Assembly: GCA_900754715.1 (NCBI GenBank)
Contig: CAAEDX010000216.1
Span: 1-13,867 of the forward strand
Direction of reading: 5' to 3'
DNA: 13,867 bases
DNA from: Erysipelotrichaceae bacterium
Lineage (GTDB): Bacteria > Bacillota_I > Bacilli_A > Erysipelotrichales > Erysipelotrichaceae
Both the position numbers and the translations under genes were made by a program. Under the pieces are notes generated by a model. It was not told the DNA's origin and ran no database searches. It was given only the letters and a program-made list of their open reading frames with translations. This document shows, piece after piece, positions 1-5,232 of this stretch (its first letter is position 1; each line of letters starts with the position of its first letter).

Positions 1-352
1 AATCATAGAAATCATAACCGCAACAGAAGATGGCCTCCACATCATAGTCCTTTACCGTTCGCATGATCTTTTGGGCATCCTCGTTGTTCAGCACCTCATC
101 CAGCTCATATTCTTTGCGGGCAAAGCTGTAGATCATCTGCCCATTGACGAGCGCCAGATAATTGTTTCCGCTCTCCAGCTCCAGCGGCTCATAGACAAAG
201 CGGCAGCCATTCTTGTCTCTGCCGCTGGCCAGCGTGATGATGATGCCATGTGCGCGGGCCCGCTTCAGCACCGCAGCTGTGCTGGGATCGATGCTCTTGT
301 CATTGCGCAGCAGCGTACCATCCAGGTCGAGCGCGATCATCTTGACTGTCAT
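1..352 (-). CDS. Cof-type HAD-superfamily phosphatase, N-terminal part (cut by window edge)
   Basis: Likely a cytosolic sugar-phosphate or flavin/nucleotide phosphatase of the HAD superfamily, Cof/YidA-like subgroup. Only the first 117 residues are in the window. Residues 7-13 (ALDLDGT) hold HAD motif I with nucleophile Asp9 and acid/base Asp11. LASGR at 41-45 is motif II with Ser43. The CGYDFYD stretch at the cut falls where the C2 cap domain is expected. The ATG at 350-352 was chosen because family members start a few residues before the DLDGT motif. A GGGG tract lies 8 nt upstream and an AGGAG directly abuts the start, so the SD spacing is not ideal; an ATG at 340 is the alternative. A TATAAT -10 element lies just upstream, and the gene is divergent from the YbaK-like gene. 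Substrate cannot be told from sequence. The family call is firm. Confidence 0.88.
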   Translation of the reverse strand, partial: MTVKMIALDLDGTLLRNDKSIDPSTAAVLKRARAHGIIITLASGRDKNGCRFVYEPLELESGNNYLALVNGQMIYSFARKEYELDEVLNNEDAQKIMRTVKDYDVEAIFCCGYDFYD

Positions 353-375
353 CTCCTCATCCCCTTTCCCTGATT

Positions 376-404
376 ATTATACCCGGGCGAACGGTGAAAA
401 AAAA
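376..404 (-). promoter_or_regulatory. Putative sigma-A promoter of the HAD phosphatase gene
   Basis: On the minus strand a perfect TATAAT -10 (376-381) stands 23 bp before the start codon. The hexamer 17 bp upstream is only a T run (399-404), so the -35 is poor and the call rests on the -10. The element faces away from the promoter of the YbaK-like gene. Confidence 0.5.
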
Positions 405-423
405 GGCAAGACAATGTAAATTA

Positions 424-432
424 TGCTATACT
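424..432 (+). promoter_or_regulatory. Extended -10 promoter of the ybaK-like gene
   Basis: TGC followed by TATACT gives an extended -10 (TGnTATACT) at 424-432, about 22 bp before the ATG. No good -35 hexamer is visible at 16-18 bp, as expected for an extended -10 promoter. It is only about 43 bp from the opposite -10 of the divergent phosphatase gene. Confidence 0.55.
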
Positions 433-454
433 GGTACGCGTCGAGGTGATCATC

Positions 455-940
455 ATGAAAATAAACAAGACCAACGCCATGCGCGCGCTGGACAATGCCG
501 GCATTCCTTACACGGTGCATGCCTATCCGCATGGCAAGGAAGCCGTAGACGGCGCTGAAGTCGCCAGATTGCTTGGGCAAGATCCTGACGCTGTGTTCAA
601 GACGCTCATCACACAGTCCAATACCGGCGAATACCTGGTGTTCATGCTGCCGGTCAACGCCGTGCTTGACCTGAAAAAGGCCGCCAGAGCGGCCAACGCA
701 AAGCATACGGAAATGATCCATGTCAAAGATATCACCAAAGTCAGCGGCTATGTGCGCGGCGGCTGCTCACCGCTCGCCATGAAAAAGAGCTACCGCACCT
801 TCATCGAGGAAACGGCGCTGCTTTTTGATACGATCTGCTTCAGCGGCGGAAAGATCGGCATCCAGATCGAAATGGACCCGCAGGCGCTCATCGATCTGAT
901 GCATATCATTCCCTGTGATCTCACTCAGGATAACGCATGA
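455..940 (+). CDS. ybaK: YbaK/EbsC-type Cys-tRNA(Pro) deacylase
   Basis: Trans-editing enzyme that hydrolyses tRNA(Pro) mischarged with cysteine (or a related misacylated tRNA), protecting translation fidelity in the cytosol. The 161-aa product is a single YbaK/aminoacyl-tRNA-synthetase-associated domain of the usual length. Visible family marks are VFKTL around the conserved Lys49, the LPVNAVLDLKKAARA helix, GYVRGGCSPLAMKK (98-111), and the SGGKIGIQIEMDP strand near the C terminus. The ATG at 455 is preferred over the in-frame GTG at 446 because a GAGGTG Shine-Dalgarno overlaps that GTG and lies 6 nt before the ATG. It has its own extended -10 promoter. Its 3' end overlaps the convergent downstream gene by 20 bp, so the two messages are complementary at their ends. 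The exact misacylated substrate is inferred from the family. Confidence 0.92.
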   Translation: MKINKTNAMRALDNAGIPYTVHAYPHGKEAVDGAEVARLLGQDPDAVFKTLITQSNTGEYLVFMLPVNAVLDLKKAARAANAKHTEMIHVKDITKVSGYVRGGCSPLAMKKSYRTFIEETALLFDTICFSGGKIGIQIEMDPQALIDLMHIIPCDLTQDNA

Positions 941-1490
941 GCTGTTCAGGCGCAAATCCGTGGTTCATGAACATGTGGGTCTCATTGCACAGCTGAGCCA
1001 GCAATGTCCCAAAGCGCTGCATGTCCTCCTCATCGACACGGATGCCCGCATCCATCATGCGCGCCATTGCCTGCCCCATGCCGCATCCCGCGCGCACATC
1101 GGCATAGAGCGCTTTGACCAGATGCTCGGCATCTGGGATCTGCTCGCTGAACAGCTGCTGCAATGCCTGCATCGCTTCGTTTTGCGGAATATGATCCAGA
1201 TCCGCATAACACAAGAATTCCGGCAGCGGCGGCAGCCAGAACGGCTTGTTTTTGGCGTGTCTGAGCACCGTGTCCCATCCTTGCAGCGAATCAAACACGT
1301 CCGGACGATAGATGAAGCCTTGTTCAGTGCGAAACGGTGTCCAATCCTCCTGTTCCAGCAGCGCGCGCAGCTGCGTCCGCGTCGGCTTTTCTGCGGTATA
1401 ATGCGCCACGATGTCACAGAGCTGACGGACATGCACGATGCCATACAGACCGGCAGCCGCCTGGATCAGCTTCTTGCGATGTTCTTCCAT
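921..1490 (-). CDS. Uncharacterised 189-aa protein
   Basis: I do not recognise this protein. It is soluble, with no signal peptide or membrane segment. It opens with a helical segment containing LIQAAAGLYGIVHVRQLCDIV (8-28), followed by TRTQLRALLEQ, a strand-like FRTEQGFIYRPDVFDSL, an aromatic/Pro patch (KPFWLPPLPEFLCY, 82-95) and a mostly helical C-terminal half with two Met/His-rich stretches. The N-terminal pattern loosely recalls the helical region that precedes SEC-C zinc motifs in some Firmicute proteins, but no SEC-C cysteines are present; this is a weak impression. The start is well supported: GGGAGG lies 7 nt before the ATG, with a good promoter behind it. It is a single gene, divergent from pyrR and convergent with ybaK. 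Confidence 0.8.
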   Translation of the reverse strand: MEEHRKKLIQAAAGLYGIVHVRQLCDIVAHYTAEKPTRTQLRALLEQEDWTPFRTEQGFIYRPDVFDSLQGWDTVLRHAKNKPFWLPPLPEFLCYADLDHIPQNEAMQALQQLFSEQIPDAEHLVKALYADVRAGCGMGQAMARMMDAGIRVDEEDMQRFGTLLAQLCNETHMFMNHGFAPEQLMRYPE

Positions 1491-1508
1491 TTTATCGCCT
1501 CCCGCCTT

Positions 1509-1537
1509 ACTATATCAGATCACCACAGCGCTGACAA
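1509..1537 (-). promoter_or_regulatory. Sigma-A promoter of the 189-aa gene
   Basis: Minus strand TTGTCA (1532-1537), a 17-bp spacer and TATAGT (1509-1514), with TGA directly before the -10 giving an extended -10. It lies 19 bp upstream of the ATG with the GGGAGG site between. The match in sequence and spacing is strong. Confidence 0.75.
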
Positions 1538-1572
1538 TCGATGATTTCTGTGTTTTTTTGATCCGGCGGAAA

Positions 1573-1601
1573 TTGCAGTTTCAGACAAAAAACGGTATAC
1601 T
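1573..1601 (+). promoter_or_regulatory. Sigma-A promoter of pyrR
   Basis: TTGCAG (1573-1578), a 17-bp spacer and TATACT (1596-1601). Transcription would start about 1607-1609, leaving a 5' untranslated region of only about 8-10 nt before the ATG at 1617. There is no room for the PyrR-binding attenuator leader that precedes many pyr operons. Confidence 0.72.
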
Positions 1602-1616
1602 TTATACGGTGATTCA

Positions 1617-2129
1617 ATGGAAAAGAAACTCATTATGGATGATCTGGCCATACAGCGTTCGCTGAAGCGCATTACCCATGAGATCATCGAGCACAACAAA
1701 GGCATCGATGATATCATCCTGGTCGGCATCCGCAGCCGCGGCGTTTACCTGGCCAGACGGCTGGCCGCGCTGATCAAGTCTTTCGAACATGCCGAGATCC
1801 CGGTCTATGCGCTCGATGTGAGCTTCTGGAGAGATGACCACAAGCGCACACAGAACCGCAGCGAGGCCATTCCGGTACAGGAGCGCAAAGTCATCCTCGT
1901 CGATGACGTGCTCTTCAAGGGACGCACCATCCGCGCGGCGATGGACGCGATCACCAGCTTTGGCCGGGCCAGAGAGATCCAGCTGGCCGTGCTTATCGAC
2001 CGCGGCCACCGCGAACTGCCGATCCGCGCCGATTATATCGGAAAGAACATTCCCAGCGCGCTGCACGAACAGATCATGGTCCGCGTGGAAGAGCTCGATC
2101 ACGAAAATGCCGTCTATATCACATCGTAA
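1617..2129 (+). CDS. pyrR: PyrR: pyrimidine regulator / uracil phosphoribosyltransferase
   Basis: In Firmicutes PyrR binds pyr mRNA anti-antiterminator hairpins in response to UMP/UTP versus PRPP and has some uracil phosphoribosyltransferase activity. The 170-aa length is normal for the family. The PRPP-binding signature VILVDDVLFKGRT lies at 92-104, and the other family blocks are ILVGIRSRGVYLARRLA (34-50), the RDD of the flexible loop (72-74) and IDRGHRELPIRADYIGKNIP (127-146). Most relatives read LYTGRT where this has LFKGRT, a small change next to the PRPP loop. The chosen ATG gives the usual N-terminal length; its GGTGA site is only 4 nt away and weak, and an ATG at 1635 is possible. The gene stands alone, without pyrP or pyrB-type neighbours, and is closed by its own terminator, so it would act in trans on distant targets. 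Confidence 0.93.
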   Translation: MEKKLIMDDLAIQRSLKRITHEIIEHNKGIDDIILVGIRSRGVYLARRLAALIKSFEHAEIPVYALDVSFWRDDHKRTQNRSEAIPVQERKVILVDDVLFKGRTIRAAMDAITSFGRAREIQLAVLIDRGHRELPIRADYIGKNIPSALHEQIMVRVEELDHENAVYITS

Positions 2130-2147
2130 GCCCATGGGGCTTTTTTT
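2128..2147 (+). terminator. Intrinsic terminator of pyrR
   Basis: AAGCCC, loop ATG, GGGCTT, then a run of T to 2147. The stem is short (6 bp) and its first bases are part of the pyrR TAA stop codon. The GDT1-family gene begins 43 bp further on, so leakage could feed it. Confidence 0.7.
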
Positions 2148-2190
2148 CATATCCGCGGCTGCTCACACATAAGCTCTAGCAGGTGATCTC

Positions 2191-2829
2191 ATGTTCTTAT
2201 CTTGCTTTCTGCTCATCTTCATGGCCGAAATGGCCGATAAGACCCAGTTTCTCATCCTCGCGCTCTCGCGCCGCTACCCTTTGCGCACCATCATTGCGGG
2301 CATGGCTCTGGCAATCACGCTGCTCTCTTTGCTTTCCATCTTTGCCGGCGGCTGGCTGAGCGCATATGTGCCGATGGAAGCGATACGCCCTGCCGCGGCC
2401 ATCCTATTTTTGCTTTTCGGCTTCAGCGCCCTAAAGCCAAAAACGACAGAAGCTAAAGAAGGACGAAAGCTTTCTGCCGGCTGGCTGAGCGTGATGTGCG
2501 CCTTCTTTATCGCCGAGCTGGGCGATAAGACCCAGCTGAGCGCCATCACCCTGGCCGCTCAGCACGATGCGCCTTTTGCCATCTTCTGGGGAAGCTTCTG
2601 CGGCCTGATGGCAGCCAATCTGCTGGCGCTCGCTGCCGGCCGCACCCTGATGAAGCACATCAGCGACACCACGCTGCGCATCGTTTCCGCATCCATCTTT
2701 TTCATATTTGGCTCATGGTCGCTCTTTCAGTTCTTTTCACCAACGCAGCTGCAGATCGTCCTTTATTGTCTCATCCTGTTTCTTTCTGCCTGCCTGTATT
2801 CCATGTGGCAAGAGCGCAAGGTCCGCTGA
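2191..2829 (+). CDS. GDT1/TMEM165 (UPF0016) family cation transporter
   Basis: Integral membrane protein of the GDT1/UPF0016 family, whose studied members export Mn2+ or exchange Ca2+/Mn2+ for H+. The 212-aa chain carries both copies of the family motif E-x-G-D-K-T: EMADKTQ at 13-19 (Gly replaced by Ala) and ELGDKTQ at 109-115. These acidic repeats form the ion site. Hydrophobic segments lie near 2-12, 35-53, 66-80, 100-108, 130-150, 163-182 and 187-205, giving six or seven spans, with a hydrophilic linker (82-94) between the two homologous halves. The ATG at 2191 has AGGTGA 6 nt upstream. No clear promoter lies in the 43 bp after the pyrR terminator, so read-through may supply it. No yybP-ykoY Mn riboswitch is visible and the space is too small for one. 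The transported ion is inferred from the family. Confidence 0.88.
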   Translation: MFLSCFLLIFMAEMADKTQFLILALSRRYPLRTIIAGMALAITLLSLLSIFAGGWLSAYVPMEAIRPAAAILFLLFGFSALKPKTTEAKEGRKLSAGWLSVMCAFFIAELGDKTQLSAITLAAQHDAPFAIFWGSFCGLMAANLLALAAGRTLMKHISDTTLRIVSASIFFIFGSWSLFQFFSPTQLQIVLYCLILFLSACLYSMWQERKVR

Positions 2830-2835
2830 GGGCCG

Positions 2836-4290
2836 TCAGTCCTGTGTCGTGAACACACTGTTGCCAGTGAACTCCGCAAGCAATGAATAAACCGGCACAT
2901 GCGCGTCATGCGCCGCGTCAAAGTACTGCAGCAAAGAAAGCAGCCGCTGAGCCTGCCCATACATCTCATCCTGCGCATCCACCTTTTCCAGCTCAGCCCT
3001 GGCTAATGGCGCCAAGATGAGCATCTCGTACAGCAGCGAAGTGTTGAAGATGATGTCCGCATTCTCCTGAAAAGGATAGATATGGCGTTCCTCCCCTTCA
3101 CGCACATAGGGGAAGTGCTGCAGCGTCTGCGCGGCGCTGCTGCCACGCATGCGGCTGTCTCGCACGATCCGGCGGATGAGACGATAATCCCCGGTCGGGA
3201 TGCGCGTATGCTCATCCAGATTCAGATGCGTCAGGGCATTGACATAGATGCGGAAAAAATCTTCCCGCGCAAAGTCTTGCACGATCAGCGGATTCAAGCC
3301 ATGAATGCCTTCCATGATCAGGATATCATGTTCACGCAGACACATCGTACGCCCGTTCCAGCGCCGGCAGCCATGGATGAAATCAAAAGAAGGGATCGGC
3401 ATCTTGGCTCCTGCCAGCAGCCCCTTCACGGTCTTGCTCAACAGCGGAAGATCCAATGTCTTGGGACTTTCAAGATCAGGCGTGCCATCCGCCAGACGCG
3501 GATACTCGCTGCGGTCCTTAAAAAAGTCATCCATCGACAAAGCCTGCGGATGAAAGCCCAGGATGCGCAGATGGATCTTCAGGCGACGGGAAAACGTCGT
3601 CTTTCCGGCTGAGCTCGGCCCGCTGATCAGCACGAAGCGCCTTAACGGCTGCGCCGCGACGATGGCATCCGCCACTTCCACCAGCTGCCGCTCGATCTGC
3701 GCCTCGCTCATCGTGATGATCATATCGATGCCCTCATCGGCCATCGCGGCATTGAGCTGCGGCACATTATTGATGCCCAGCCGCCGGCCCCAGCGCTCAA
3801 AGTCATCACAAACAGAAAACAGCTTCTCCTGCAGATGAAAACGCGGATGAAAGCCGAACCACAATCCATGCTTGCAGCGACAGACATATGTTTCAGGAAG
3901 CATGCCGGTACGGGAAAGCAGCTCACCATAGAGATGATCATCCATCCCGCACAGCCTCACCACCGCGCAATGCCGCGCCTGGGCATGACGGATATTGGCT
4001 GCCTTATCCTTCATGCCTTCGGCTTCAAACCGCTGAGCTGCCGCCTCTTTTTCCATCATGCGGCAGACGATCGGCCGATCCTCCGCGATGATCTGGCGGA
4101 TCCGCGCTTCCATCTGCGCACACAGACGCTCATCACAGCTGATCCCGTCAAACTCACAATACAGCCCTTCATCAAAGCCGTGCTCTATCCGCACCCTGGC
4201 CGAAGGGGAAAGCTGATGCAGCGCGGCAGCGATCACCAGACAGAGCGTCCGCTCACGCACAGGATCAAGGCAAAGATCATCTCTCTTCAT
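2836..4290 (-). CDS. Uridine-kinase-like P-loop kinase with ThrRS-type N-terminal domain
   Basis: Cytosolic nucleoside kinase of the uridine kinase/phosphoribulokinase family, probably phosphorylating a nucleoside with NTP. Residues about 10-105 resemble the second additional domain of threonyl-tRNA synthetase (ARVRIEHGFDEGLYCEF, 31-47, then an acidic helical stretch). The kinase half runs from about 215 to 430: Walker A GPSSAGKTT (224-232), SMDDFF (252-257) with the likely base/Mg ligand Asp, the PSFDFIHG block (300-307), EGIHGLNP (327-334) and the Arg-rich lid RLIRRIVRDSRMRG (370-383). Relatives with this layout are usually near 550 aa because a TGS domain comes first; here that domain is missing. 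The start is supported by AAGGA 5 nt before the ATG and by a 14-bp overlap with the upstream 144-aa gene, which implies translational coupling. The precise substrate is unproven. Confidence 0.87.
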   Translation of the reverse strand: MKRDDLCLDPVRERTLCLVIAAALHQLSPSARVRIEHGFDEGLYCEFDGISCDERLCAQMEARIRQIIAEDRPIVCRMMEKEAAAQRFEAEGMKDKAANIRHAQARHCAVVRLCGMDDHLYGELLSRTGMLPETYVCRCKHGLWFGFHPRFHLQEKLFSVCDDFERWGRRLGINNVPQLNAAMADEGIDMIITMSEAQIERQLVEVADAIVAAQPLRRFVLISGPSSAGKTTFSRRLKIHLRILGFHPQALSMDDFFKDRSEYPRLADGTPDLESPKTLDLPLLSKTVKGLLAGAKMPIPSFDFIHGCRRWNGRTMCLREHDILIMEGIHGLNPLIVQDFAREDFFRIYVNALTHLNLDEHTRIPTGDYRLIRRIVRDSRMRGSSAAQTLQHFPYVREGEERHIYPFQENADIIFNTSLLYEMLILAPLARAELEKVDAQDEMYGQAQRLLSLLQYFDAAHDAHVPVYSLLAEFTGNSVFTTQD

Positions 4291-4711
4291 ACTGTTCCTT
4301 GTCTGTATTGGCCGCGATCAGCTCAGCGATCCGCTGCTGCGGATAAGAGAGCAGCGCGCCGAACTGATAAGCAATGGCCGCGCGCACCGTAAAATACTCT
4401 TTGCGGCGCAATGATTCCGCCTTCACCTGTTTCAGATTCAAATAATGACGGATGACCTGCTCATCCCGGTAAAACAAGATCATGTATTTGTTTTTATTGA
4501 CCGCCGCCGGAAACAGATCGCTGATCAGCGGCCGATCCTCCAGATAATAAGAAGTGTGATACTTGGCGCATATCGCTTCCACGAAAGGCAGCATCTCCTT
4601 ACGCTCCTCGCTGCTGTCAAAAGGATGAGAAAGCGCCAATTGCTTTACGCCATTGGCGACCATCTCATTGAACGCGTCGATCACACCGCAATGATAATCT
4701 TTTTGATTCAT
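4277..4711 (-). CDS. Uncharacterised 144-aa protein, coupled to the kinase gene
   Basis: I do not recognise this family. The product is soluble and mixed alpha/beta: HCGVIDAFNEMVANGVKQLALSHPF (7-31), a charged helix, an aromatic patch (KYHTSYYLEDRP, 50-61), a hydrophobic strand KYMILFYRDE (79-88), then a Lys/Arg-rich helix and a C-terminal helix ending in DKEQYEER. No catalytic motif stands out. The ATG at 4711 is preferred over one at 4738 because GGGGGAG lies 4 nt upstream of it, whereas the earlier ATG has no SD. The last 14 bp overlap the start of the uridine-kinase-like gene, so the two are co-translated and probably work together. Upstream lie a terminator (4750-4787) and an unusual non-coding stretch that may control the pair. 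Confidence 0.8.
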   Translation of the reverse strand: MNQKDYHCGVIDAFNEMVANGVKQLALSHPFDSSEERKEMLPFVEAICAKYHTSYYLEDRPLISDLFPAAVNKNKYMILFYRDEQVIRHYLNLKQVKAESLRRKEYFTVRAAIAYQFGALLSYPQQRIAELIAANTDKEQYEER

Positions 4712-4749
4712 ATCGCTCCCCCGTTTCTCTATATTCATTTTACTATAGG

Positions 4750-4787
4750 AAAAGAAAAAGAGATACCTTTCCGTATCCCTTTTCCTC
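4750..4787 (-). terminator. Intrinsic terminator or attenuator before the 144-aa gene
   Basis: On the minus strand the arm GGAAAAGGGATAC, loop GGAAAG and arm GTATCTCTTTTTC form an imperfect hairpin (GATAC/GTATC core, one A-C mismatch, then GAAAA/TTTTC). The 3' arm runs into a T-rich tract. It sits about 30 bp before the SD of the 144-aa gene and far from the ptsI terminator, so it must end, or attenuate, a separate transcript. Confidence 0.6.
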
Positions 4788-5115
4788 TATAACTCCGGAT
4801 CAGGTTACATTCTTTTCAGACTTCCGGATCTCCTGTATCTTTCACCAACGTATCCGTTTCGTCCATTTCGCCTTTCCCGGACCTCAGTGCGGATATCCTT
4901 ATGGATCATTGATCCTCCTTAGATCAGCCGAAACCTCCTTCATCATCCTGTCTTATGATCCCAGATGAACTACTTTTCTGACCGATCACAGGCGTCCGCC
5001 CTGACCTTTGACAGATCCTCTCCTGCTTCGTGTTTTTCGATCCAGATGATCTTTTTCATTTTCTTTACACGTCCGAAACAGCCCATGAGGTTCTGTGTTA
5101 TAAGCTCTTTCCTTT
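4788..5115 (-). promoter_or_regulatory. Candidate structured leader or small RNA in a gene-free stretch
   Basis: The 490 bp between the 144-aa gene and ptsI hold no convincing conventional gene. On the minus strand the sequence is strongly purine-rich. It contains about ten GATC sites in 257 bp and several short hairpins: GGATCAATGATCC (4902-4914), CGTGT-type and TTCATC/GATGAA pairs near 4945-4975, and CAGG/CCTG near 4990-5003. It is isolated between the ptsI terminator and the hairpin at 4750-4787. A weak promoter (TTTTTC, 17 bp, TATAGA, at 5120-5148) could start it near 5113. It may be a leader controlling the downstream pair, a small RNA, or a decayed gene; I cannot assign it to a known RNA family. 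Confidence 0.3.
4805..4909 (-). CDS. Possible 34-aa Arg-rich leader peptide or small protein
   Basis: An ATG follows the strong Shine-Dalgarno AAGGAGG with only a 4-nt gap. The 34-codon frame encodes a basic peptide with nine arginines, most written with AGA, AGG or CGA codons, unlike the CGC preference in neighbouring genes. It stops about 18 bp before the 5' arm of the terminator at 4750-4787, the position a leader peptide would have in a translation-coupled attenuator. Purine-rich RNA produces AGA/AGG (Arg) and GGA/GAA codons by chance, so the composition may be a by-product. No homologue comes to mind. Low confidence. Confidence 0.25.
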   Translation of the reverse strand: MIHKDIRTEVRERRNGRNGYVGERYRRSGSLKRM

Positions 5116-5203
5116 GACGTCTATATCTTAACACACTTTTCAGAAAAATCATCCCCACCGGATTTTTCGGTCGAATTACTGGAAAACTATGTAAGATCCA
5201 TGT

Positions 5204-5228
5204 AAAAAGAGCAGCTTTACGCCGCTCT
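5204..5228 (-). terminator. Intrinsic terminator of ptsI
   Basis: Minus-strand hairpin AGAGCGGC, loop GTAAA, GCTGCTCT (8 bp with one G-T pair) followed by TTTTT. It starts 5 bp after the ptsI stop codon. Confidence 0.85.
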
Positions 5229-5232
5229 TTGC

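Noticed and set aside
2130..2190. yybP-ykoY Mn riboswitch before the GDT1-family gene
   Set aside because: Only 43 bp remain after the pyrR terminator, too little for that RNA, and none of its conserved loops is seen.
4742..4770. TATAGT as a promoter for the 144-aa gene
   Set aside because: The -10 is good but no acceptable -35 or extended -10 lies upstream, and it sits in the T tract of the terminator. Not listed as a feature.
4788..5115. tmRNA, RNase P RNA, SRP RNA or 6S RNA in the gene-free stretch
   Set aside because: I looked for the tRNA-like ends of tmRNA, the GAGGAAAGTCC-type core of RNase P and the GGAAGGAAGCAG-type loop of SRP RNA and found none. The fold does not look like the single long bubble of 6S RNA.
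4970..5158. 62-codon minus-strand frame starting at a GTG in the ptsI downstream region
   Set aside because: No SD before the GTG or the nearby ATG, the composition does not look protein-like, and the frame overlaps the candidate promoter of the leader. Treated as non-coding, though a decayed gene is possible.
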